From CAZXFH01 sp964640055 (GTDB taxonomy: Bacteria > Fidelibacterota > UBA2242 > JAFGTP01): 64,000 nt of DNA. Made by a program: the position numbers and the translations under genes. The stretch covers positions 1-64,000 of the forward strand of contig CAZXFH010000008.1 of assembly GCA_964640055.1 (NCBI GenBank), written 5' to 3'. Positions 17,987 to 25,423 of the stretch are shown here, in pieces. Under the pieces are notes generated by a model, which ran no database searches, had not been told where the DNA came from, and saw only the letters and a program-made list of their open reading frames with translations. Positions within the stretch are counted from its first letter, which is position 1, and the number at the start of each line of letters is the position of its first letter.

Positions 17987-19162
17987 ATGGGAACCCTGTA
18001 TTTACATAATGCCACCGTGTTTACAGGCGTGGCATTAATGGAAAAAAATACCGTTATTATTCGCGACCACAAGATTGCCGATGTGATCAGCGATGACCGT
18101 TTTCTGGAAGACAATCCCAATCCGGCAGGTAACCTTTACGATCTGAAGGGGACCTATGTTAGTCCCGGTTTCATTGACAGTCATATCCACGGTTTGCATG
18201 GCTATGACACCTCAGACGGTAGTACTGAAGCGGTTTTGGAAATGTCGGAAGCCTTGGTCAATTATGGCGTTACCGCTTTTTGTCCCACCCTTTATCCCCG
18301 GGCCGATGATGACTTTATCGAAGCAATTCGAGCCGTGGTAGACGCCATGGGCAAGGAAAAAGGCGCTACAATCCTCGGTTTAAACTTGGAGGGTCCCTTT
18401 GTTTCCCGAGATAAGATCGGGGTACTTAATCCAAGATACATGAAAGCGGTGGATTTGGATGCCATGGATCGCTATTATGAGGCTGCTGAAGGGCATATCA
18501 GAATCATGACCGTGGCTCCGGAATTGAAAAATATGCGCGATCTGGCCCTCTATGGTACTAAAAAAGGAATCGTCCTGGCTGCCGGTCATTCCAATGCCCG
18601 CTATGAAAATATGGTGGAAGGCATGCAGGCCGGTATCTTGCACTCCACCCATTTTTTCAACGCTATGCGGCGTCTCCATCATCGCGATCCGGGTGTTGTG
18701 GGCGGTATTATGATCCATCCCAATGTTTCCTGTGAAATCATTGCCGATGGCCATCATGTACATCCCGCGATTATCAAATTGCTTTTAAGGGTAAAACCGA
18801 TTAACAAGTTGGTCTTGGTGACCGATGCCCTGCGTCCTACAGGTCAGACCTCGGGAAAATTGATCGCCAATGGTGAAGAAGTATACCTTAAGGAAGGATT
18901 ATTCCGCCGCAAATCTGGTGATACGATCGCCGGGTCTGCTTTGACTATGATCAAGGGCCTTGAATATCTGCACTCCATCGGTTTGCCCATCGATGATGCT
19001 ATGCGTATGGCCGCCTGTAATCCGGCTACAGTGTTAAGTGAACAGGTCCGTACCGGCTATATTATTCCCGGGAAAAACGCCGACATCACGGTCTTTGATA
19101 AGGATTTTAATATCCAAATGGTGATGGTCAGAGGCCGGATCCGTAAGATGGAACTATCCTGA
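17987..19162 (+). CDS. nagA: N-acetylglucosamine-6-phosphate deacetylase
   Basis: NagA, 391 residues, an amidohydrolase-superfamily enzyme. It removes acetate from GlcNAc-6-phosphate in amino-sugar or cell-wall recycling. Motifs: PGFIDSHIHG (metal HxH), LNLEGPF with the metal-binding glutamate, AAGHSNA and STHFFNAM (histidines), and LVTDALRPTG with the catalytic aspartate. The ATG is preceded by GGAGAAAATAA. It stands alone: no nagB or PTS gene is adjacent. It ends at a bidirectional terminator shared with trxA. Confidence 0.96.
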   Translation: MGTLYLHNATVFTGVALMEKNTVIIRDHKIADVISDDRFLEDNPNPAGNLYDLKGTYVSPGFIDSHIHGLHGYDTSDGSTEAVLEMSEALVNYGVTAFCPTLYPRADDDFIEAIRAVVDAMGKEKGATILGLNLEGPFVSRDKIGVLNPRYMKAVDLDAMDRYYEAAEGHIRIMTVAPELKNMRDLALYGTKKGIVLAAGHSNARYENMVEGMQAGILHSTHFFNAMRRLHHRDPGVVGGIMIHPNVSCEIIADGHHVHPAIIKLLLRVKPINKLVLVTDALRPTGQTSGKLIANGEEVYLKEGLFRRKSGDTIAGSALTMIKGLEYLHSIGLPIDDAMRMAACNPATVLSEQVRTGYIIPGKNADITVFDKDFNIQMVMVRGRIRKMELS

Positions 19163-19207
19163 ATCAATACTAATTCTATCCAAGAATAAAGTGTTCTAAA
19201 TTAATAA

Positions 19208-19234
19208 AAATCCCCGTCATCAATACGGGGATTT
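19208..19234. terminator. Bidirectional intrinsic terminator between nagA and trxA
   Basis: AAATCCCCGT-CATCAAT-ACGGGGATTT: a 10-bp stem with A/T-runs on both sides, placed between two convergent genes, so it can serve both strands. Confidence 0.9.
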
Positions 19235-19261
19235 TAATTAATGATGCGGAATTATTAATTA

Positions 19262-19576
19262 TTATAGCACCGCTTCTATTTTTTGTTCTATTTTTTGCTT
19301 AGGTTGGACCCCAATAATCTGGGTCATTATCTTGCCGTCCTTAAAAAGTAATAAGGTAGGTATGCTACGGATTCCATATTGAGTGGCCAGCGGTTGATAA
19401 TCCTCTACGTTTACTTTGCCGAATTTTACCTTTCCGTCATACTGTTTATCAAGCTCCTCTAATAAAGGCGTAATTTTTTTACAAGGCATACACCAGCTAG
19501 CCCAAAAATCGACTATAACCGGTACGTCAGCGTCAAGTACTTCATCCTTAAAATTATCATCAGTAAATTCTATCAT
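19262..19576 (-). CDS. trxA: Thioredoxin
   Basis: A 104-residue cytoplasmic thioredoxin with the full fold: VIVDFWASWCMPCKKITPLLEEL, the conserved VNVEDYQPLATQYGIRSIPTLLLFKDG and the cis-proline. The redox motif is CMPC instead of the usual CGPC, which may alter its redox potential. AAGGAGG lies upstream. The first ATG (19579) is only 1 nt from it, so the second ATG (19576) is preferred. Confidence 0.94.
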   Translation of the reverse strand: MIEFTDDNFKDEVLDADVPVIVDFWASWCMPCKKITPLLEELDKQYDGKVKFGKVNVEDYQPLATQYGIRSIPTLLLFKDGKIMTQIIGVQPKQKIEQKIEAVL

Positions 19577-19655
19577 CATGCCTCCTTTAAATTACATCTT
19601 CGTTCAACGGCGGATCAAATTTAAAAAATATGATCGAAAATTGTAAGTCTAAAAA

Positions 19656-20894
19656 TCAGGCTTTCACCCATTGCCAGATTTCAGGCAATGTGGGACGTTT
19701 GCCATAGATTAATATCGCCACCCGAAAGATTTTCCCGGCGGCCATCATCACCAGTACCACACATAAAAATAACAGTCCGGTCGTCGCTATGATTTCCCAG
19801 ACAGGCGGAATTTCGATCCCAATCCGCAGGATCATGAAAAAGGGTGTCATTAAGGGTATAAAAGATAAGATTACGGTTAAAGAAGCATTGGGATTGGTAA
19901 TCACATAGGAAGCAAGTACAATCGGGATTACGGTAATGATGGAAAAAATGGAGACCGTATATTGGGCATCCTGTTCAGATTGAAAGATAGAGCCAAAAGC
20001 CGCAAATATAGCGGCATATAACATATATCCCAGGGCAAAATACATGAGAAATAAAAAAACATCGGTGGAATTCAGTAGCTCTATCCCCCGCACATAGGAT
20101 ATGCCAATCGCAACACTAATATAAATAATCATCTGAGTAAGGCCTAGAAGTCCTAAGCCCAATATCTTACCTGACATCAGTTCTCTCGAGCTGACCGAGG
20201 AGAGTAAAATTTCCACAAGACGGTTGTTACGCTCAGTCAGCACACTGCGCATCAATATTTGCGAGGAACTAAAAATAGCAAAGAACAACATCATGACAAA
20301 AACGATGGGGGTCATGTAAGCCATTAACTCATTGCCTTCCCTTTCCTGACCGATCTGACTGACTTCTATGGTGTGAAAATTAACATCCCGTGTTAAGCGG
20401 CTGATCTGCTCGGGACTTAAGTTGGCGGCTAGCATCCTTTCCCGGGATACAATGGAATTGACCACCCGCTGGATTTCATTTTGATCCTTGACATTGCCAA
20501 TATTCTTAGCATAATAATTAACTGTGTTGGAATCCAATACACTGGCGGGAATTGTAAGATAGGCCTGAACCACAGCAGAATCCAATAATTCGGCTGCCTG
20601 AGTCTTCAAACGCTCAAAGGCGCCGTCTTTAAACATAACAGTCTGATATTTGGGCCGGCCACTCTTTAAACGATAGCGCTCTGTGAGCGCCGCGTCAACT
20701 TTTTCTCCGATAATATTTGTCCCATCCACAATTGCGATTAACTTTTCCTCAGTATCCGCTCCGGTCAGTAAAAGGGTTGGAATCACCATGAATCCGACGA
20801 AAATCAGGGGAATAAGCAAAGTGGTAATAATAAAGCCCTTTGAGCGTATACGGGTTGCATATTCCCAGCAAGCGACCAAGCTGATATTCTTCAT
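19656..20894 (-). CDS. ABC-2 type transporter permease (NatB-like)
   Basis: A 412-residue membrane subunit of an ABC exporter. One membrane segment lies near the N-terminus (residues about 20-45), then comes a large extracytoplasmic domain (about 45-180) and then a C-terminal group of five or six segments (about 185-400), as in NatB/ABC-2 permeases. Its start overlaps the ATPase gene stop by 4 nt (ATGA), so the pair is translationally coupled. NatAB systems export Na+, but the substrate here is not determined by the sequence. Confidence 0.9.
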   Translation of the reverse strand: MKNISLVACWEYATRIRSKGFIITTLLIPLIFVGFMVIPTLLLTGADTEEKLIAIVDGTNIIGEKVDAALTERYRLKSGRPKYQTVMFKDGAFERLKTQAAELLDSAVVQAYLTIPASVLDSNTVNYYAKNIGNVKDQNEIQRVVNSIVSRERMLAANLSPEQISRLTRDVNFHTIEVSQIGQEREGNELMAYMTPIVFVMMLFFAIFSSSQILMRSVLTERNNRLVEILLSSVSSRELMSGKILGLGLLGLTQMIIYISVAIGISYVRGIELLNSTDVFLFLMYFALGYMLYAAIFAAFGSIFQSEQDAQYTVSIFSIITVIPIVLASYVITNPNASLTVILSFIPLMTPFFMILRIGIEIPPVWEIIATTGLLFLCVVLVMMAAGKIFRVAILIYGKRPTLPEIWQWVKA

Positions 20895-21790
20895 TGTGCC
20901 TCCCCACCGCTTACCTGATCAATGAAAATCTGTTCCAGAGAGGGCTCATGCAAACGAAATCGGGTTACGGTCACATATTGCATAACCTCTTTTAATATAT
21001 CATTCAGACTGCTTTCTGACTCAATTTCACCGGTTAAATGATCTTCCGTCAGATTATGAACATTGAGGTGCTGTAACTCCTCTAAAGCCTCCGGGGACCC
21101 GCTAAATCCGATGCTGACCGTGCGGGTACCATATTCCTGCTGAATATCTTTTAGTTTTCCGTAGAGTATTTTTCGCCCAACATTGATCAGACATATCTGA
21201 TCACATAATTTTTCAACTTGCTCCATCTGATGGGTTGAAAATATGATCGTATGTCCCTGGTGATGCATCTCATCAATAATTTCTTTGAGCAGCAATTGAT
21301 TAACCGGGTCCAGGCCACTAAAAGGCTCATCCAGTATAACCAATTCCGGCTCATGGATTATAGCGATGATAAACTGTACTTTCTGCTGGTTACCTTTGGA
21401 CAATTCCTCGATTTTACGATCGGCATACTGGGTCAATCCGAACCGAGCCAAATAGCGATCTACATTTTCTGTAGCCCTAGATTTGGATAAACCTTTAAGA
21501 CGGGCTAAATATAAAACCATTTCATGCAGTTTCATTTTCTGGTACAAACCCCGTTCTTCAGGTAAGTATCCAACCTGCTGGTAATCTGTTTTTCGAAAGC
21601 GACCACCGTTAAACAATATTTCACCCTCATCAGGCTTAATAATATTCATGATCATGCGCAAAGTGGTGGTTTTCCCGGCACCATTAGGACCAAGCAGTCC
21701 GAAAATTGATCCCGCTGGAATTTCTAAATTGAGGTGGTTAACTGCCTGAGTTTTTTTAAAGCGTTTCACCACATTATGCAGCTGCAGCAT
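20891..21790 (-). CDS. ABC transporter ATP-binding protein (NatA-like, DUF4162 C-terminus)
   Basis: A 299-residue ATPase subunit with Walker A GPNGAGKTTTLRMI, Q-loop region VGYLPEERGLYQKM, signature LSKGNQQKVQFI, Walker B LVILDEPFSGLDP and the switch histidine in IIFSTHQMEQVEKLC. The C-terminal 80 residues match the DUF4162-type extension of NatA/YhaQ proteins. It pairs with the following permease gene. It lies 64 nt downstream of the alkaline-phosphatase-family gene in the same operon. Confidence 0.94.
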   Translation of the reverse strand: MLQLHNVVKRFKKTQAVNHLNLEIPAGSIFGLLGPNGAGKTTTLRMIMNIIKPDEGEILFNGGRFRKTDYQQVGYLPEERGLYQKMKLHEMVLYLARLKGLSKSRATENVDRYLARFGLTQYADRKIEELSKGNQQKVQFIIAIIHEPELVILDEPFSGLDPVNQLLLKEIIDEMHHQGHTIIFSTHQMEQVEKLCDQICLINVGRKILYGKLKDIQQEYGTRTVSIGFSGSPEALEELQHLNVHNLTEDHLTGEIESESSLNDILKEVMQYVTVTRFRLHEPSLEQIFIDQVSGGEAQ

Positions 21791-21854
21791 AATTCGTTCT
21801 CCTTACTATTCTATTCGATAAAAATATTCTATATACGGCAATTTCTCCCCGGTT

Positions 21855-22940
21855 TTAATACAAAGTCCGTTGCAATTTTTTACCTAGTTCACTCAAATGC
21901 ATTAAACCGGTAAATTCCGCTGCGGCTGGTCCTTTGGCAAATAAAGGACAGAAATTAGCAGTATGATGGGAAGATGAAAATTTCAGATACCCGCGCTGCG
22001 GGTATCGACTGCTTTTCAAAAGATTTAGTCCACCGGTCTCATATAATCCGACTAATAAAATTAAAATTTTAGGATGATCTTTTTGATAATTCAGAACCCA
22101 CTGAACCGCTTGTCCAAAATCATTCATTTCATGGAGCAGATTATCCTTGTCCCGTTCATGGCAAGACCAATCTATCTGAGACCCTTCCACCACCAGAACG
22201 AAGCCCTTTTTAGGGTTGTCCAGCACCTCAAGGGCCTTACGGGTCATCAATTGCAAAGAAAGATTCCGCATATTCGCCCGATTTAACGCTTCCTGGGCAA
22301 ATAATCCGATCAATCGCTCGGTATGCTCGGTGTCCAAGACCTCTAACTGACTCTGTTGACTGATATAAGTGTAACCTTGTGCCTGCATACCCTTGACTAA
22401 ATTACTATCCAGAACTTGATTTTCTATAAAAAACCGACGCCCGCCACCCAGCATGACATCCACTCCAGCCGCAGACTCCTGCACCGCAATTTCATACTCA
22501 TTTCCCCAGTGCAGGCCGTGGGCCATAAAACAGGCGGGTGTCATGTGGGTTAAACTGGTCGTTACCACCATGCCGGTGCGTTTATCTCTTTGCTGAGCCA
22601 AATCGAATATGGTGGTCAGGTGTTGACCCAAACTATCTGAAAATGCCAGCTTGCCCAGCCCGACTTTAACCCCCGTTGCCAAAGCCGTAGCAGCTGCAGC
22701 GCCATCAGTAATCCAATGATCATCTGCCGTGTCATTGGTGATCAAACCGGTCACCGGGAATTGCTGATAATAGCGATTATTATTAAAAAAACGATCCGCC
22801 GCTAAGTGACCCTGACCGATTCCCGGTCCAATAAAAATTACAATTGAGGTCGGGGAATCAGAATTAATTAAAAATAAAAAGATACTAAGGCACAGTAGCA
22901 GAACCAGACTGGCTGATATTAAATAATAAACTCTACGAAT
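21855..22940 (-). CDS. Alkaline phosphatase family protein, probable pseudoenzyme, non-canonical ATT start
   Basis: A 361-residue alkaline-phosphatase-fold protein with an N-terminal signal sequence (RRVYYLISASLVLLLCLSIFLFL). Zinc site 1 ligands are conserved (Asp257 and His261 in EGSQIDWSCH, His326), as is the magnesium-site Glu252. The residue at the catalytic serine is Gly80 (TDGAAAATALATG). The first metal ligand in IGDGMG is Pro39 (IGPGIG), and the DHETGG pair is Leu299-Tyr300 (GLYETGG). Phosphatase activity is therefore unlikely. The frame has no ATG, GTG or TTG between an in-frame TGA inside tyrS and a GTG at 22754, which lies well past conserved sequence. ATT at 22940, 7 nt after GGGGA, begins exactly at the signal peptide. 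The gene overlaps tyrS by 22 nt. Confidence 0.8.
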   Translation of the reverse strand: MRRVYYLISASLVLLLCLSIFLFLINSDSPTSIVIFIGPGIGQGHLAADRFFNNNRYYQQFPVTGLITNDTADDHWITDGAAAATALATGVKVGLGKLAFSDSLGQHLTTIFDLAQQRDKRTGMVVTTSLTHMTPACFMAHGLHWGNEYEIAVQESAAGVDVMLGGGRRFFIENQVLDSNLVKGMQAQGYTYISQQSQLEVLDTEHTERLIGLFAQEALNRANMRNLSLQLMTRKALEVLDNPKKGFVLVVEGSQIDWSCHERDKDNLLHEMNDFGQAVQWVLNYQKDHPKILILLVGLYETGGLNLLKSSRYPQRGYLKFSSSHHTANFCPLFAKGPAAAEFTGLMHLSELGKKLQRTLY

Positions 22941-24133
22941 CGTCTTTTCCCCACTTTTACGATATATTTCCCGTTTTCATTTATGCGATAATTGATATCC
23001 CTGATTTTTTTATCATTAACCCGTACTGCTCCCTGGTTAATCAAGCGACGGGCTTCTCCATTAGAAGTGGTTAAATTGTATTTGGTTAAAAGTTTTACCA
23101 GTAACTCATCCTTTTCCTGGCCTGTTAAAGAGATGGTTTTGATATTCTCCGGTAATTCACCTTTACTAAAGACCTTTTCGAAGGCTTGCTGGGCTGTTTG
23201 AGCCGCTTCCTTGGAGTGATAAAGAGAAACCAGATTTCTGGCTAACTGTTTTTTAAGCCGCATAGGATTGGTCTGTGAGTCTTGTAACTGGGTTTCTATC
23301 GCTTTTAATTCCTTAAGAGAAAGATCAGTAAGCAAGGTAAAATACTTAAGAATCAGATGATCCGGAATGGACATGATTTTTCCAAACATATCAACGGGTG
23401 ATTCATCTATACCGATATAATTTCCCGTGCTTTTACTCATGCGTTGATTACCATCAATACCTTCGATAACCGGCAAGGTCAGAGCGACCTGAGGAGCCTG
23501 ACCATATTCTTTTTGAACCTGTCGCGCGGCCAGAAGATTGAATTTTTGTTCGGTAGCGCCTAACTCAACATCGGATTTGATAGCCACCGAATCATAGCCC
23601 TGCATTAAAGGGTAGAAAAACTCATGTAAGCTAATCGGGTTGCCGGTTTTAAAGCGTTTTTCAAAATCATCCCGTTCCAACAACCGGGCCACGGTAAACT
23701 TGGAGGCCAATTCCATGATTTCTTCAAATTTCATTTTCGCGAACCACTCGCCGTTAAAACGGACTTCCGTCTTACTACGATCCAATATTTTAAAAAATTG
23801 ATTTTCATAGGTCTCAGCGTTTTGCATAATCTGGTTATGAGTCAGCCGGGGCCGCGTGACATCCTTATCACTGGGATCTCCGACCATTCCGGTATAATCA
23901 CCAATAATTAAAACCACGGTATGACCCAATTTTTGGAACTGGCGTAATTTGCGAATACCAACGGTATGCCCCAGATGAATATCCGGAGCTGTAGGATCAA
24001 AACCCTGTTTAATACGTAAAGGTTTACCTGTTTCCAAAGAACGTTTTAATTTACCGACCAGCACCGGTTCTGAGATGAGTTCCTCAGTACCTTTCTTGAT
24101 AACTTTTAACTGTTCATTGATGGGGGGAAACAT
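22919..24133 (-). CDS. tyrS: Tyrosyl-tRNA synthetase
   Basis: A 404-residue class I synthetase that charges tRNA-Tyr. It has the HIGH-type motif DIHLGHTVG, the tyrosine/tRNA region FFYPLMQGYDS, the KMSKS-type motif NQRMSKSTGNYIG and a C-terminal S4 RNA-binding domain (about 340-404). It belongs to the shorter TyrS group with HLGHT. It follows smpB with a 1-nt gap and overlaps the next gene, so translation is coupled along this operon. Confidence 0.96.
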   Translation of the reverse strand: MFPPINEQLKVIKKGTEELISEPVLVGKLKRSLETGKPLRIKQGFDPTAPDIHLGHTVGIRKLRQFQKLGHTVVLIIGDYTGMVGDPSDKDVTRPRLTHNQIMQNAETYENQFFKILDRSKTEVRFNGEWFAKMKFEEIMELASKFTVARLLERDDFEKRFKTGNPISLHEFFYPLMQGYDSVAIKSDVELGATEQKFNLLAARQVQKEYGQAPQVALTLPVIEGIDGNQRMSKSTGNYIGIDESPVDMFGKIMSIPDHLILKYFTLLTDLSLKELKAIETQLQDSQTNPMRLKKQLARNLVSLYHSKEAAQTAQQAFEKVFSKGELPENIKTISLTGQEKDELLVKLLTKYNLTTSNGEARRLINQGAVRVNDKKIRDINYRINENGKYIVKVGKRRFVEFII

Positions 24134-24134
24134 A

Positions 24135-24599
24135 TTAAAATCTTTCCTTTCTCATTCTGTCGATCTCGCGCTTTGATTCCTTGGCAGCGATGGATTCACG
24201 TTTATCATATTTCTTTTTACCCTTGGCAACACCGATTTCAAGCTTAGCCAATCCTTTGGGGGTAAAATAGAGTTTCAAGGGAATAATTGCATTACCCTTG
24301 GTTTCCACCTGCCGTTTAAGTTTGCGGATCTCTCGCCGGTGCAATAAGAGTTTACGGACCCGTTCCGGATCATGATTCTCTACGCCGCCATATTTATAAG
24401 GAGAAATATGACAGTTAAACAGATAGGCCTCATTCTTGATAATTTTCACATAGCCATCTTTTAGATTGGCATTCCCAGCGCGTAAGGATTTGACTTCGGT
24501 GCCTTCCAAGACAAGTCCGGCCTCCAGCCGCTCGATAATGAAAAAATCATGAGTTGCTTTGCGATTACGGGCAATAATCTGGTCTTTTTTCTCCTTCAT
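24135..24599 (-). CDS. smpB: SsrA-binding protein
   Basis: SmpB, 154 residues, binds tmRNA and brings it to stalled ribosomes. It has NRKATHDFFIIERLEAGLVLEGTEVKSLRAGNANLKDGY, then RKLLLHRREIRKL, and a basic C-terminal tail rich in K and R. The frame is open to 24740, but that extension runs antisense into a tRNA-Leu gene and is unlike the family. The start MKEKKDQIIARNRKA at 24599 fits homologues, although no good Shine-Dalgarno is visible. First gene of the smpB-tyrS operon. Confidence 0.95.
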   Translation of the reverse strand: MKEKKDQIIARNRKATHDFFIIERLEAGLVLEGTEVKSLRAGNANLKDGYVKIIKNEAYLFNCHISPYKYGGVENHDPERVRKLLLHRREIRKLKRQVETKGNAIIPLKLYFTPKGLAKLEIGVAKGKKKYDKRESIAAKESKREIDRMRKERF

Positions 24600-24687
24600 C
24601 GCCGAAAAATTAACTTTTGTCATCTGATTTTGCAACACTAAACCTTGTGCATAAGCGCTGGGATAATTAAATTCCAGCGCTATTTGA

Positions 24688-24771
24688 GCCCGGGTGGTGG
24701 AACTGGCAGACACGCTAGGTTCAGGGTCTAGTCTCTTCACGGAGGTGCGAGTTCGAATCTCGCCCCGGGCA
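24688..24771 (+). tRNA. tRNA-Leu(CAG)
   Basis: Acceptor GCCCGGG/CCCGGGC with discriminator A, anticodon stem CTAGG/TCTAG with loop TTCAGGG (anticodon CAG), a class II variable arm and T arm GCGAG-TTCGAAT-CTCGC. CCA is not encoded. It is divergent from smpB and 88 nt from it. Confidence 0.95.
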
Positions 24772-24899
24772 CTTTAAATTTTCTGTTCCGGATAACAATT
24801 TTTTATACCTGCGCTGCCCTACATATCAAACAGAAAAATAGCCGGCACGCATAAATAATAAGTAGAACTGTTAATTATATTACAAATTTAACGGAATGA

Positions 24900-25292
24900 T
24901 TAATTCTGATTGGGGGAGCTTATTTCTATCTTGAATAATTTGTTCTCGGGCTCCGGACTGTATTTCTGATCCAGGAGTCTTACCGATTTAACCGGCGCAA
25001 CAGTCAACCCGAAACCAGACAGTTTACTCGCTACGGTGCTGTAGCTAATCTTGCCTGAATCATAACGAAAGGTGAACAATTTTGATTTCTCATCAATAAA
25101 AATGGTTTGTACCCCTTCCATTAATTCCACAATATTCTCAATCTGCTCTGCCGCTTGATCTTTCTCAAGTTCATCGATATGAATAGTCATTAGTTTGGTC
25201 GCCTGGGGATGATAGCGACTGCCCAATAAAATTCCGATCACGAACAGACAGAAAAGAGCTATTAACAGTATGTTCACGTTTCTCTGCCGCAT
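24900..25292 (-). CDS. Membrane-anchored HMA-like small protein
   Basis: A 130-residue protein of unknown function. One N-terminal membrane segment (residues about 7-25, ILLIALFCLFVIGILLG) is followed by a domain of about 70 residues with the ferredoxin-like beta-alpha-beta pattern of heavy-metal-associated domains (LMTIHIDELEKDQAAEQIENIVELMEGVQTIFIDEKSKLFTFRYD...SKLSGFGL). The CxxC metal motif is absent, so copper binding of the usual kind is unlikely. No operon partner is evident. Confidence 0.65.
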   Translation of the reverse strand: MRQRNVNILLIALFCLFVIGILLGSRYHPQATKLMTIHIDELEKDQAAEQIENIVELMEGVQTIFIDEKSKLFTFRYDSGKISYSTVASKLSGFGLTVAPVKSVRLLDQKYSPEPENKLFKIEISSPNQN

Positions 25293-25423
25293 ACTTACAC
25301 CACTCTGTTTGGATTATTTAAATTAGCAATGGCACCCCACTCGTAATTTATTCAATTACAAATAAATATCCAGTTATTTTTTTTATAAAATCAGACTTTT
25401 ACAGGTATTTCCGGTAAAATGGC

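Noticed and set aside
21855..22754. Alkaline phosphatase starting at GTG 22754 as a truncated gene or pseudogene
   Set aside because: The reading frame continues without a break through conserved family sequence and a signal peptide upstream, so the gene is complete and only the start codon is unusual.
24600..24740. Extended N-terminus of smpB
   Set aside because: It overlaps tRNA-Leu antisense and gives residues not found in SmpB; the ATG at 24599 fits the family.
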